A stretch of DNA of 64,000 nucleotides from CAYRHJ01 sp964424105 (GCA_964424105.1 CAYRHJ010000030.1:124001-188000); one strand, 5' to 3'; shown: positions 1 to 9,332, numbered from the stretch's first letter. Numbers and translations: made by a program. The notes: generated by a model from the letters alone, not told the origin.

Positions 1-1
1 G

Positions 2-1609
2 CCGACCTACGTGCTGATCGACCCGCAGGGATACGTGGCCTTCAATGCCGCCGGTGAAGGTCGGCGTCACATTCTCGACGATGCAGTCCAACGTCTATTT
101 GACCACCATCGATCGACCGGAACGCTGGCCCCGGCGCCCCTGACCGTTCGGTTGGAGCCGCCGTCGGCGACTTCGACGGGCCTCGCCTTTCCGGGCAAGG
201 TTTTAGCCGATTGCGATAACCGGCGGGTCATTATCGCGGATTCCAATCACAATCGTATCGTCGTCGCCGGTTGGCCCGACGATGCGGGAAATTGCGAATG
301 TCTGCAAATCATTGGCAGCGGCGACGTTGGTGCTTCCGATGGTCCACCCCACCTGGCCACGTTCGATCATCCGCAGGGTCTGGCCCTCGCGGGTGACACG
401 CTGTACGTCGCCGACACCGAAAACCACACGGTCCGTGCGATTGTTCTGGATTCCAAGTCGCCTGTTCGTTGGCACGTGACCACGGTGGTCGGCACGGGTC
501 AGATGGGTCAGGACCTCGCCGGCGGCGGAATGGGAACGCAACAGCCGATCAACTCGCCGTGGGACTTGTGCATGGAAGGCGGCACGTTGTACGTGGCGAT
601 GGCCGGCACGCATCAAATTTGGCGCGTCGAGATGCCCATCGCCTTCGCCCGGGCACTCGCAGGAACGGGCCGCGAGAACATCGTCGACGGGCCCGTTGAA
701 TCCGCCGCCTTGTCCCAACCTTCGGGTGTGTGCCTGCTGGGCGGCTGCCTTTACATTGCCGACAGCGAGGTGAGCGCGATTCGAAAAATAGACCTGGCCA
801 CGGAAATGGTTTCGACGATCATGGGCTTGGGACTGTTTGTCTACGGTGACGTCGATGGGAAACACCCCGACGCACGCTTGCAACATCCGCTGGGCGTCAC
901 TGTCTGGATGGACAAGCTCCTCGTCGCGGACAGTTACAATCATAAAATCAAAATCATCGACCCCGCCGACCGCTCCGCCACGACGCGATACGGTACCGGC
1001 CAACCGGGAATCTCGACTGCGGACGGTAGACTCCAACTATCCGAGCCGGGCGGTCTGCATGCCGCGGGGGACCGGCTATTCATCGCGGATACAAACAATC
1101 ATCGGGTGGTGATGGTCAATCTGAAATCGCACCGCTGGTCCGCCTTGAACATTCTGGGCCTGACCGCTCCCAGACGGTCCTTCGAAGCTCCTGCGGAGTC
1201 GAGCCGGGTGGCGAGCGCCATCGCGCCGGACGATGACGATGCATCGCGAGTCGTCGAAATCGCTCGCGACGCTGACATCACCCTACGCATCCATGTCGCG
1301 CTTCCCGAAAGCGCGCACCTGAATCGTGATGCGCCGTTCACCGCTCGCGTGAAGGCTGGCCAACAACTGCTCGTGCAAACACGTGTCTTGGCCGCTGCTT
1401 TTCCAATCGAGTTGACCGTGCCAGCCTCGTTGGTTTCCGATGGCTCGAAATGGAACGTATCCGTCGATTTCGTTTATTGCACCGAGGCGAATGCTGCCGC
1501 TTGCGTGCCTGCCGAACACACCTGGACCATCCACGTTCGCTGTCGCGCTGCGGGGGCGACTACGATCGAACTGTGCGGGAGCCTGAATGAACATTCGAAC
1601 GGATCTTGA
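2..1609 (+). CDS. NHL-repeat beta-propeller protein (NHLRC2-like), 5' end missing
   Basis: The reading frame is open from base 2. The first in-window residues, PTYVLIDPQGYVAF, look like the last strand of a thioredoxin-like fold, so the gene starts upstream of the window. Then come five or six NHL units, with motifs such as VIIADSNHNRIVVA, LYVADTENHTVRAI, LYIADSEVSAIRKI, LLVADSYNHKIKII and LFIADTNNHRVVMV, forming a six-bladed propeller over about residues 55-375. A roughly 140-residue beta-rich tail follows. The order thioredoxin-like, NHL, C-terminal beta domain is that of NHLRC2 family proteins, whose molecular role is unclear. It ends at a TGA and faces the subtilase gene across a shared terminator. 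The GTG at base 11 is not the true start. Confidence 0.8.
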   Translation, partial: PTYVLIDPQGYVAFNAAGEGRRHILDDAVQRLFDHHRSTGTLAPAPLTVRLEPPSATSTGLAFPGKVLADCDNRRVIIADSNHNRIVVAGWPDDAGNCECLQIIGSGDVGASDGPPHLATFDHPQGLALAGDTLYVADTENHTVRAIVLDSKSPVRWHVTTVVGTGQMGQDLAGGGMGTQQPINSPWDLCMEGGTLYVAMAGTHQIWRVEMPIAFARALAGTGRENIVDGPVESAALSQPSGVCLLGGCLYIADSEVSAIRKIDLATEMVSTIMGLGLFVYGDVDGKHPDARLQHPLGVTVWMDKLLVADSYNHKIKIIDPADRSATTRYGTGQPGISTADGRLQLSEPGGLHAAGDRLFIADTNNHRVVMVNLKSHRWSALNILGLTAPRRSFEAPAESSRVASAIAPDDDDASRVVEIARDADITLRIHVALPESAHLNRDAPFTARVKAGQQLLVQTRVLAAAFPIELTVPASLVSDGSKWNVSVDFVYCTEANAAACVPAEHTWTIHVRCRAAGATTIELCGSLNEHSNGS

Positions 1610-1729
1610 ATTGTACGAATCCCGCGTGGGATGCGCATGGCCGGTCGGCAGAATCGCCTGGCATTCATGCGGCTGGCAGTCCACGCGTTAGACTGGGGTT
1701 GAATCGTTCGATCAAGTGGTAGGAAAAAG

Positions 1730-1767
1730 ACAAACCGGCGGGCCCTAGGTGGAACCCGCCGGTTTGT
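1730..1767. terminator. Bidirectional intrinsic terminator
   Basis: ACAAACCGGCGGG (1730-1742) pairs perfectly with CCCGCCGGTTTGT (1755-1767) across a 12-base loop. Read on the minus strand the stem runs into CTTTTTCC; on the plus strand it is followed by TTG. It lies between the convergent NHL-repeat and subtilase genes and can end both transcripts. Confidence 0.85.
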
Positions 1768-1832
1768 TTGCATCGATCAAGAACACATCGTCGTTCTTTC
1801 CGATGTAATCTGCCCGCCCATCGGCTGCCGAC

Positions 1833-4800
1833 TTATGGCCAAACAACCGTCATGGTGTTCGGGTTGGCCGTCGAGCTGATACCCAAGTTGGTCAGATTGA
1901 CGTAGGGGGCGAATGTCCCCTGCGTACTGCTCCCGAATTGCGTGGGGAAGAACTCGAACAAGTGCAGGTCGCCACCTGATGCGCCGCTGACGGAGAACGA
2001 TCCGATGGTCGACAGCAAAAGCGTTCCATCGGGGGTGTAGGTAACCGAATCCACGTCCTCGCTGGCTGAGTTGCTCAAGCCAACGTCGCTGCCGTCAAAA
2101 AAGAGCGCGAAGCTGCCGGAAGTCACGGAGCCGAGTGACGAGGCGGTAAACACGAACAAATCTTCGTCCTGGCCTGATGCGCCGGTTCCCGAAAATCCGC
2201 CGGTGACCGAAACCAGCAGCCGTCCATCGGGATGAATTCCGATGGCGTCGAAGTCTTCGCTGTTGGCCGTCAGGGCGACGTCGCTGCCGTCGAAGTGGAA
2301 GGTGAACGTACCCGACGTATTGGGACCCAACGTGTTGGGGGTGAATCGTACGATGTCGGAGTCATCCACGGATGTTCCATTGGGCCCGCCGATCAACCCC
2401 GGAACGGTGCCCGCAGCGGTAAACGACATCAGCAAATCGCCATTGTCCAGCACGGACAAGGCGCCGATGACCAGCGAGGAGATCCCGACGTCGCTCCCGT
2501 CGAACATCAACGACCACGAAGACGTGGCGAAGTCGTAAACCACGATGTCGTCGTTGGTCACGGTCCCCACGCCCGGAACAGACGTGTTGCTTTGGAAAGT
2601 GACCCACAACTGCCGATTGTCACCGCCGCCGCACGTATCCGTCCCTTCGTCGCACGGGTCGGGCGCACACGGATCAGTGCCCGACTGGCAGCCTAACGTA
2701 GCATGGCACGTTTCCGCGCCGTTGCAGAACAACCCATCGTCACAATTGGCGTCGTTGGCGGTATTGTCGCACGAATCGGTGCTTTCGTTGCACGAATCGT
2801 TCGTGCAGGCGACGCCGTCATTGCAGTTCGGCGCAGATCCCGCTTGACACGTGCCGCCGGAACAGGTCTCGGCGCCGTTGCAAAACAGGCCATCGTCGCA
2901 ATCACCGTTGGTGATACAGGCGACGCACTGGTCGGTGCTTTCGTTGCACGACTGCCCGGGGCACGGATCGCTGCCGGCCTGGCATCCCAGGGTGGCATGG
3001 CACGTTTCCGCACCGTTGCAGAACAACGCGTCATCGCAGTTGGCGTTGTTGGCGACGTTGTTGCAGGAATCGGTGCTCTCGTTGCAGGAGTCATCCGTAC
3101 AGGCTACGCCGTCGTTGCAGTTAGGCGGCGAGCCGGCTTGGCAACCCAGCGTCGCGTGGCACGTTTCCGATCCGTTGCAGAACAACCCGTCGCTACAATT
3201 CCCGTTATTGGGAACGTTGTTGCAGGAATCGGTGCTTTCGTTGCAGGAGTCATCCGTACAGGCTACGCCGTCGTTGCAGTTGGGAGGCGAGCCGGCTTGG
3301 CAACCGAGCGTCGCGTGGCAAGTTTCCGATCCGTTGCAGAACAACCCGTCGCTACAATTCCCGTAATTGGGAACGTTGTTGCAGGAATCGGTGCTCTCGT
3401 TGCAGGAGTCATCCGTACAGGCGACGCCATCGTTGCAGTTGGGAGGCGTGCCCGCTTGGCACTGCCCGGTCCCGGTGTTGCAGGTTTCAGCCCCGTTACA
3501 GAATAGACCGTCGTCGCAATCGCCGTTGGTCTGACAGCCGCCGCCGACGAGGTCCAGCGTGTTGATGACGTCGATCCGACCCCAGCCATAGCTGCTGTCA
3601 AAGCCGGTGGCGCCGAGATCGACGGCCCCATCCCGCAGAAGTTGGCGCACTTCCGCAGGCGTCAAACTGGGATCCTGCCCCAGAATGAGCGCCGCTAAAC
3701 CGGCCACATGCGGCGAAGCCTGGCTCGTTCCGAACATCTCGATGATGCTGGAAGTGCCGCTGCTTCCGGCGGACCAAATGGCGCCGCCGGGCGCCGTCAC
3801 GTCAAGATTGACGCTGCGATTGCTGAAACAGATGAGCTCGTCCTCTTCGACCGGCGCGCTGTCCGTGCAGGTGCTGCTACAGAACGAATTGAGGCACCAA
3901 GTGAAGGCCGTATCCGCATCCTGACAGTTCGGAAAATCGCTGTCGTACACCGCACCCACCGCGATCACCTGCGATCCGCAGGCCGGAGACCCCATCGCGT
4001 TCGAAAACCCGTTGTTGCCGGAAGCCGCGATTACGGTCACACCCGCCGCGACCGCATTGTTCGCTGCAAGGGCGGACGAATCCGAATTGCAGGTTCCGCT
4101 GAACTGTCCGCCGCCCAGGCTGAGGTTGATGACATCCGCCTGGCCGCCGGGCAACGAAGTTGATGCACAATGATTTATGCCAGCCACGATGGCGGACGTG
4201 GGGCAACTGCCGCTTCCGCTGCACACTTTCACGGCGATGATGGTGGCGTCCGGTGCGACGCCCTGAAAGGGTTGGGCGCCGCAAGTGCCGAACGTGACGG
4301 AAAATCCATCCAGCCCAGCCGCGATCCCCGCGACGTTGGAACCATGCCCGTTGTCGTCGGCAGGATTGGAGTCGTTGTTATAGAAATCCCATCCCGCTGC
4401 GGTATCGATCTTGCCCGTAAACAGGATATGTGACGCGTTGATCCCCGTATCGATGATGCACACGCGCGTCCCCGCGCCGGTGGCGGAAGAATGTCCCGCC
4501 GCGGCCTTTTGACTCTCCAAGCCACGGATGAGCGGAATGCTGTCGTGCAGGTAGATGTGTTTCATTTCATCCAATTCCACTCGGGCCACACCCGGCATTT
4601 TGGCAAGCGCATCGATATCTGCTTGTGTCAAGCCACGCACGTTGATCGTATTGGGCAGAACCGTGTACTCGTGACGAATGTCCAACTTGCGATTTTGAAC
4701 AAAGTCGCGAACACGGGTTCGGGCCTGCGACGCTCGGCCATTCGGGCTGGGCACATCCTGTTGGGGATCAAAGTGGACCAGCACGCTGAACAGGCCATTC

Positions 4801-5108
4801 TCGTCCACGAAATGCGGTCCGGGCATCAGTGCAGCCTCATCCGCCGCAGCCGTTTGTTCATCGATGTAATCCGTGACGTTCATGGGAAGCTTGACGGGAC
4901 TGGCCTCGGGCTGAAGCACATCCACACCGGCGTCGGCCTTGGGTCGGTCGATTCCGAGCGACGATCCGCAGAAACCCCCGACACCCGCCACAAACACGAG
5001 GCACATCCTCACAGCGTAGGGACGAACTATACTCCTCCGCGCACCAGATTGGTCACGCCGTTCGATCCCAACGCCGTTTGCACAACAGAGAGCACTCACC
5101 ACAGACAT
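1833..5108 (-). CDS. Secreted subtilisin-like (S8) serine protease with six cysteine-rich repeats
   Basis: A 1091-residue extracellular protease. The start is fixed by AAGGAGG (complement of 5117-5123) 8 bases before the ATG. A basic N-terminus and hydrophobic stretch (CLVFVAGVGGFCGSSLG) form the signal region. An inhibitor-I9-like propeptide (about residues 110-180) is followed by the S8 domain with Asp220 (VCIIDTGINASH), His255 (NGHGSNVAGIAAG) and Ser462 (FGTSQASPHVAGLAAL). Residues about 524-822 hold six copies of a roughly 50-residue cysteine-rich unit (CDDGLFCNGAETC, then CNDGVACTDDSC). The last 250 residues repeat an FDGSDVGLS-type motif, probably a beta-propeller or beta-sandwich. Cysteine-rich repeats of this kind are common in secreted planctomycete and myxobacterial proteins. 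No PEP-CTERM or other sorting tail is visible. The substrate is unknown. Confidence 0.88.
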   Translation of the reverse strand: MSVVSALCCANGVGIERRDQSGARRSIVRPYAVRMCLVFVAGVGGFCGSSLGIDRPKADAGVDVLQPEASPVKLPMNVTDYIDEQTAAADEAALMPGPHFVDENGLFSVLVHFDPQQDVPSPNGRASQARTRVRDFVQNRKLDIRHEYTVLPNTINVRGLTQADIDALAKMPGVARVELDEMKHIYLHDSIPLIRGLESQKAAAGHSSATGAGTRVCIIDTGINASHILFTGKIDTAAGWDFYNNDSNPADDNGHGSNVAGIAAGLDGFSVTFGTCGAQPFQGVAPDATIIAVKVCSGSGSCPTSAIVAGINHCASTSLPGGQADVINLSLGGGQFSGTCNSDSSALAANNAVAAGVTVIAASGNNGFSNAMGSPACGSQVIAVGAVYDSDFPNCQDADTAFTWCLNSFCSSTCTDSAPVEEDELICFSNRSVNLDVTAPGGAIWSAGSSGTSSIIEMFGTSQASPHVAGLAALILGQDPSLTPAEVRQLLRDGAVDLGATGFDSSYGWGRIDVINTLDLVGGGCQTNGDCDDGLFCNGAETCNTGTGQCQAGTPPNCNDGVACTDDSCNESTDSCNNVPNYGNCSDGLFCNGSETCHATLGCQAGSPPNCNDGVACTDDSCNESTDSCNNVPNNGNCSDGLFCNGSETCHATLGCQAGSPPNCNDGVACTDDSCNESTDSCNNVANNANCDDALFCNGAETCHATLGCQAGSDPCPGQSCNESTDQCVACITNGDCDDGLFCNGAETCSGGTCQAGSAPNCNDGVACTNDSCNESTDSCDNTANDANCDDGLFCNGAETCHATLGCQSGTDPCAPDPCDEGTDTCGGGDNRQLWVTFQSNTSVPGVGTVTNDDIVVYDFATSSWSLMFDGSDVGISSLVIGALSVLDNGDLLMSFTAAGTVPGLIGGPNGTSVDDSDIVRFTPNTLGPNTSGTFTFHFDGSDVALTANSEDFDAIGIHPDGRLLVSVTGGFSGTGASGQDEDLFVFTASSLGSVTSGSFALFFDGSDVGLSNSASEDVDSVTYTPDGTLLLSTIGSFSVSGASGGDLHLFEFFPTQFGSSTQGTFAPYVNLTNLGISSTANPNTMTVVWP
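2640..3535 (-). repeat. Intragenic tandem repeats encoding cysteine-rich units
   Basis: Six in-frame units of about 150 bases sit inside the subtilase gene. The middle units, around 3100-3420, are nearly identical at the DNA level, including silent positions, which points to recent duplication or gene conversion. The outer units are more diverged. Unit number is likely to vary between strains. Confidence 0.8.
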
Positions 5109-5697
5109 TTTCTGATCCTCCTTAAATGATCCCAGACGCCGTCCGGCGCGCAAACACATCGGCTTGCGCTTAATGCCACAAGGAATAGTCTTCCGGTCTT
5201 ATTGACGAATTTACGTCCCGAAGGGACATGGACGTGCAATACGAAGCAACTTTACTCCGCACCACCACGATGATTGGGCGCCTGCCGCCGGGGATTCGGA
5301 CAGATGCCCGCGACTCGGAGTCGGCCATGCCACGAGCCGTTGCGCGTCACGTCCCGGCGCAAAGCCACGGGATACGCACAGCCTTTCCGAGCGATGGATT
5401 CCTATCGACCTTCAACCACAGAACTGTGGAAGCCAACGGCATGAATAGCAATTTCAAACGACTTTCGCAAGTAGAATTTCGGACGTTTCTTGACAATTTT
5501 CAACAATCCAACCCCGGCTGCCACCCCGGAAGGGCGTCGCATCAGCGGCCGTCTTCGTAGACGACGGCTTCATTCCCACCCGGACCGCTCGCCGTGTAAA
5601 CGTTACCACCGCCATTTTCGATCAGTCGCGACCACGTTTCGAATGGCGATTCGCCTACGGAAATTCGTTGCATAGATCGCCTGCCCTCGATATTTTC
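5109..5697. other. Long spacer upstream of the subtilase; no convincing gene
   Basis: Open frames here lack ribosome binding sites and family signatures. Visible structure: CGACTC-G-GAGTCG near 5311-5323; a hairpin CCCGGCGCAAAGCCACGGG near 5352-5370 whose core resembles part of class-I cyclic-di-GMP riboswitches without the rest of the fold; and a near-perfect dyad CCACAG-AA-CTGTGG at 5416-5429. It probably contains the subtilase promoter and leader, read on the minus strand. Confidence 0.4.
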
Positions 5698-6744
5698 CTA
5701 GGGCATAATCACAGCATTCCGTTCGGACGCCGATCGATGCGGATTCCAATCATGCCGCCGGATCGAGGCCACGATTTCCTCGGCCAGCGTCACTGCGGCC
5801 AGGCCGTCTTCAGCGGTGACGGCGGGTGGATCGCCCGTGCGAACGGCGTGGAGGAACGATTGAATCTCGGCGCGGAGCGGCTCGATGTCGTCGAGCAGGA
5901 GCGGCTCCACCTTGAGCAGCTTGCCGAAATCGAGGCCGCTCATTTGCGAGAGGTCTTGAAAATTCCGCTCGCGAGCCATCTTGATCAGGTCCAGATTGGC
6001 GTCCTTCTTCACAGCCAGCCCCGACTTTTTTTGATAGTCCATGGTGAAATAGGCGTCGGGCGAAAAGACACGCAAGCGGCGATCCGTCTTGAGCGCCAGT
6101 CGAGAGGCCGTCAGGTTCACCACGCAACCGTTGTCAAACGCCACGCGGGCGTTGGCGACGTCTTCATGCGGCCCCAGAACGTCGACGCCCACCGCGTGCA
6201 CCGCGTAGTTTCGCGATTTAACCAGATGCAAAACGACGTCGATGTCATGAATCATCATGTCGAAGACCACGCCGATATCCGCGCTGCGAAAAGTGAACGG
6301 GCTGACGCGCTGCGTTTCGATGAACTTCGGTTCGACCTTCATGCGATCCATGGCCAGCACCACCGGGTTGAACCGTTCGCTGTGACCCACGCTGACCACA
6401 GCCCCCGACTCCGCCGCCCATTCGACGATCTGCCGGGCTGTTTCGGAATCCGGAGCGATGGGCTTCTCGATCAGCACCGCGACGCCCGCGTTTAGAAAAG
6501 GCTTGGCCACTTCCGCATGATGCACGGTGGGCACGGCCACGGTGACGGCGTCAACTTGGCCGAGGAGATCGCCGGGTTCGGTGATCGCTTTCGAGCCAAA
6601 TTTCGCCGCCATCTGCTCGGCACGAGTGCGATCGGTGTCACAAATCGCCACCAGATTCACGTCGGGCAATTCGGCGTAGATGCGGGCATGATGCCGGCCC
6701 ATGTGTCCGGCGCCGACGACGGCGGTGCGGATGGTCTGTTTCAT
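5698..6744 (-). CDS. Gfo/Idh/MocA-family NAD-dependent oxidoreductase, lipid-A-locus type
   Basis: A 348-residue cytoplasmic dehydrogenase. An N-terminal Rossmann fold (AVVGAGHMGRHHARIYAEL, residues about 7-25) is followed by the family's EKP motif (VLIEKPIAPDSETA) and the substrate domain with HSERFNP and VVFDMMIHDIDVVLHL. It closely resembles the oxidoreductases found between lpx genes in deltaproteobacteria. In some bacteria a relative, GnnA, oxidises UDP-GlcNAc at C3 before transamination for amide-linked lipid A. The GnnB aminotransferase partner is not in this window, so that role is a suggestion only. The start is the ATG at 6744; a GTG one codon earlier is possible. The next lpx gene on the same strand lies 1.7 kb away, across the STAS module. 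Confidence 0.8.
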   Translation of the reverse strand: MKQTIRTAVVGAGHMGRHHARIYAELPDVNLVAICDTDRTRAEQMAAKFGSKAITEPGDLLGQVDAVTVAVPTVHHAEVAKPFLNAGVAVLIEKPIAPDSETARQIVEWAAESGAVVSVGHSERFNPVVLAMDRMKVEPKFIETQRVSPFTFRSADIGVVFDMMIHDIDVVLHLVKSRNYAVHAVGVDVLGPHEDVANARVAFDNGCVVNLTASRLALKTDRRLRVFSPDAYFTMDYQKKSGLAVKKDANLDLIKMARERNFQDLSQMSGLDFGKLLKVEPLLLDDIEPLRAEIQSFLHAVRTGDPPAVTAEDGLAAVTLAEEIVASIRRHDWNPHRSASERNAVIMP

Positions 6745-6747
6745 CAC

Positions 6748-7092
6748 CGTTCATCGTAGGTGCCATGCGTGGATTTGGGTAGTGAGCCTAGCCGAAAAAG
6801 CGCCTTGATCACGGGGGGTTATTCCAAGTTTATGGTCGCCGTCATTCAGAACCCGATGCGTCAGCATCGGGCCCCCGCGACCGGAGCGTTGAATCTATGC
6901 GTCCGGGTGCCTACGCACGCAGTTCTGACCGGTGGCTCCGCTGGCGGCACCGGTACCATAGATTTGGACTAGTCCCGACCGCGGTCCGCGTGCGACTGGT
7001 ACGTTGACGAATACCTGCGGAAGGCGTTATGTTTGTTCGTTCCCACTTTGTCGTTGAACGCAAGTGTCCAGTAATAACACGGAACCAGGCTT
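6748..7092. other. Intergenic region with two perfect hairpins
   Basis: A spacer between divergent genes. CCCGATGC (6852-6859) pairs with GCATCGGG (6864-6871) over a 4-base loop. ACCGGTG (6928-6934) pairs with CACCGGT (6948-6954) over 13 bases. Neither has a T-run, so they are more likely repeats or operators than terminators. The region must contain the promoter for the STAS-ATPase gene at 7093. No tRNA or ORF is supported. Confidence 0.6.
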
Positions 7093-7950
7093 GTGACGCT
7101 TGACTTGATACCTCCAGCCAACTTTAAGCACGCGGGCCAATTGTCAGGACAGTATGATACCTGCGATCCACGCAAGCAACCCGTGGACGAATTGTGCCTT
7201 GATCTACGGAATTGCAATTTTGTCAGACCCGCGGCCGCGCTGTGGTGCATGGTCTATCTGTCACTGGCACGACATACGGGTTCCCGATGTGCTTTACTCG
7301 TTCCCCAGAACTTTGGTGTTTCTTTGTATCTAAAATCACTGGGTCTTTTCGATGCCTTGAAAACTCGCGGTGTCGATGTGGATGACCGCGGTTTGAATCC
7401 TCGTGAAAACGAAAAGGTCGTCTTGCCCATTACCCATTTCGAGACCTCGGCAGACGCGACCAACCTTACGAACCGCGCATTTGAAAACCTGCAATCGTCC
7501 GGTTTTGGCGCGCCAGGCTTAACATCGATGGTGACCGAGTTGTTTAGCGAACTTGCCCTGAATGCCGCCCAACACAGCGAGTCTCAGGTGGGGTCATTTG
7601 CCAGCATTCAGTTTTCTGAGTTCAAATATGGATCGCGGTTCAACTGTACGGTGGCGGACGGTGGCATCGGAGTCCTGACAAGCCTCCGCCGAAGTGAAAC
7701 ACTTCGTTCACGAGTCCGTTATGACTGGGATGCCCTGGAACTGGCCGTGCGGGAGCGCGTCAGCGGCACGGGCGATCCCAATCGGGGTATCGGGCTGTAT
7801 GGAATCAGCGAGGATGTGCGGCGTCCGCAGGGATCGCTCCAGCTACACTCTGGACTTGGATCTCTGGAAATTACCGAAGACCTCCAAAGCTCCGCCCGGC
7901 GTACGCGGTTGTTTCCTGGAACGCTCGCGCACCTTTCAATCCCGGCTTGA
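7093..7950 (+). CDS. STAS-like / HATPase (anti-sigma-type kinase) fusion protein
   Basis: A 285-residue soluble protein. The first about 105 residues (LCLDLRNCNFVRPAAALWC, a hydrophobic strand, then LKSLGLFDAL) have the look of an STAS/MlaB fold. Residues about 130-270 resemble a GHKL ATPase of the anti-sigma/RsbW type: an N-box in VTELFSELALNAAQHS, a G1-like box in TVADGGIGV and a G2-like box in PNRGIGLYGISEDV. Such proteins phosphorylate or sequester STAS partners in stress or polarity switches. It starts with GTG after AGG and is followed at once by a second STAS-like gene, so the two likely form a switch. Base composition is somewhat more AT-rich than its neighbours, a possible sign of transfer. 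Targets are unknown. Confidence 0.65.
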   Translation: MTLDLIPPANFKHAGQLSGQYDTCDPRKQPVDELCLDLRNCNFVRPAAALWCMVYLSLARHTGSRCALLVPQNFGVSLYLKSLGLFDALKTRGVDVDDRGLNPRENEKVVLPITHFETSADATNLTNRAFENLQSSGFGAPGLTSMVTELFSELALNAAQHSESQVGSFASIQFSEFKYGSRFNCTVADGGIGVLTSLRRSETLRSRVRYDWDALELAVRERVSGTGDPNRGIGLYGISEDVRRPQGSLQLHSGLGSLEITEDLQSSARRTRLFPGTLAHLSIPA

Positions 7951-7952
7951 AC

Positions 7953-8348
7953 ATGACCAAACTTCGAGTGAACGACATTTTGAAGGACCCTGTCCTGGTC
8001 AGCCGGGAATCGGCGCATCTCCTGGAAGACGCGATTCGCCTGATGATTTCCGAGGGACTGACATCCGGCAAGCCGGCGTCCGAGAAACCTGACACGGCGT
8101 CGCAAGTAATCGTTGATTTTGATGGTGTGGCGGGGGTTGCACCGTCATTTGTGGACGAGTTGATCATCATCATCGAAACGCTGCTCGCGGCGGGCGGAAA
8201 CGGAATGGGGCGGGGGCTGATGATTGAAAACCCGCCGACGAGACTGTCTTCCAAATTCGAGGCCATCGCACGGGGTCACGGGATGTCCGTTCGCGCACTC
8301 GAAAACGGTTCGTGGCTCTTGGCGGTTTCTGGACCCGCCAACGCCTGA
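7953..8348 (+). CDS. STAS-like DUF4325 family protein
   Basis: A 131-residue protein. Its core (SQVIVDFDGVAGVAPSFVDEL, a helix, GRGLMIENPP, a helix) matches the DUF4325 STAS-like fold, in which the FDGV..V..SFVDEL segment replaces the usual STAS phospho-site loop. A TTG at 7947 overlaps the previous stop (TTGA) and is an alternative start giving two more residues; either way the genes are translationally coupled. DUF4325 proteins usually pair with GHKL ATPases, as here, and the ATPase presumably acts on this protein. Confidence 0.65.
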   Translation: MTKLRVNDILKDPVLVSRESAHLLEDAIRLMISEGLTSGKPASEKPDTASQVIVDFDGVAGVAPSFVDELIIIIETLLAAGGNGMGRGLMIENPPTRLSSKFEAIARGHGMSVRALENGSWLLAVSGPANA

Positions 8349-8431
8349 TTCCGCTTGTCTGGTTGGAAAATCAGCGTCGCAGGGTCACCGCATTGCGGCG
8401 ATGGCGCGATGGCCGGCCAGGCATTGCTTTC

Positions 8432-9316
8432 TCAACTCCTGCTCTTGTCCCGCCGCCACTTGCTGTCGTTCCGCAGCGATTCGAGGTATCGGCCATGACG
8501 ACCGTGTTCGTAGGAGCGGAGGAGGAATTCGCACAGGTACTCGACGTTGGAATCGAGCGGCTTTTCATCCAGAATACGATGAATGGTCTTGATGATGGGA
8601 ATGCCCGAACCGCGTGCCCGACGTGAAAAAAGCCGCAGGTACGCCTGCTTCAACGCCAGAATCTGCGCTTCACTGAAGCCGGCTCGCTGCAACCCCACGC
8701 CGTTGATCATGCGGATTTCGCTACGCGGGCCACGGGCGGCGACGCTGATCATATATGGCGGCACGTCCTGCGTGATTCGGGACATGCCCCCCACGAACGC
8801 TTGCTTGCCGATGGTCACGAAATGATGCACGCCCGTCCCCCCACCGAACGCGACGCAATCTTCCACTCGCACGTGACCGGCCAACTGAACCGAATTCGCC
8901 AAAACGCAGCGATTTCCCACCGTACAGTCGTGGGCGATATGCACGTGGGCCAGCAGGACGTTGTTATCGCCGATCCGCGTCATCGATCCGCCGTTTTCCG
9001 TCCCCGGATGCACCGTCACGTGTTCACGAAAAACGTTGTGCGAGCCAATCTCGATATAGGTTACCTCGCCCATGAACTTCAAATCCTGCGGTGACATGCC
9101 CAGGACCGCGCCGGGATAAAACTCGCACTGCGCGCCTACCGTCGTGTGACCATCGATCACCACGTGGCTGATCAATCGACAACGCTCACCGAGCACCACG
9201 TCAGGGCCCACCGTGCAAAATGGACCGATATGCGTACCCAAGCCGATGCTCGCCCGCGGATGCACCGCCGACATCGGATGAATCTGCGTTTCAAACGCGG
9301 TGCCCGTTGGCTGCAT
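8432..9316 (-). CDS. lpxA: Acyl-ACP--UDP-N-acetylglucosamine O-acyltransferase
   Basis: A 294-residue cytoplasmic trimeric enzyme for the first step of lipid A synthesis: transfer of a 3-hydroxyacyl chain from ACP to UDP-GlcNAc. The left-handed beta-helix is visible as hexapeptide repeats over residues about 12-190. The catalytic His lies in HVHIAHDCTVGN, and the GLQRAGFS segment starts the C-terminal helical domain. Length is slightly above the E. coli enzyme (262). The start is set at 9316 by GGAG six bases upstream; an in-frame extension to 9385 lies inside lpxC-fabZ and is unlikely. It sits 16 bases downstream of lpxC-fabZ in one transcript. Confidence 0.92.
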   Translation of the reverse strand: MQPTGTAFETQIHPMSAVHPRASIGLGTHIGPFCTVGPDVVLGERCRLISHVVIDGHTTVGAQCEFYPGAVLGMSPQDLKFMGEVTYIEIGSHNVFREHVTVHPGTENGGSMTRIGDNNVLLAHVHIAHDCTVGNRCVLANSVQLAGHVRVEDCVAFGGGTGVHHFVTIGKQAFVGGMSRITQDVPPYMISVAARGPRSEIRMINGVGLQRAGFSEAQILALKQAYLRLFSRRARGSGIPIIKTIHRILDEKPLDSNVEYLCEFLLRSYEHGRHGRYLESLRNDSKWRRDKSRS

Positions 9317-9332
9317 GCTCTGCTCCAATCCT

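Noticed and set aside
2703..3506. A 267-codon open frame opposite the cysteine-rich repeats
   Set aside because: Its repeats mirror the subtilase coding repeats on the other strand; it lacks a ribosome binding site and family signature.
5228..5675. Two plus-strand frames upstream of the Gfo/Idh gene
   Set aside because: No ribosome binding site, no family resemblance, and overlapping palindromes.
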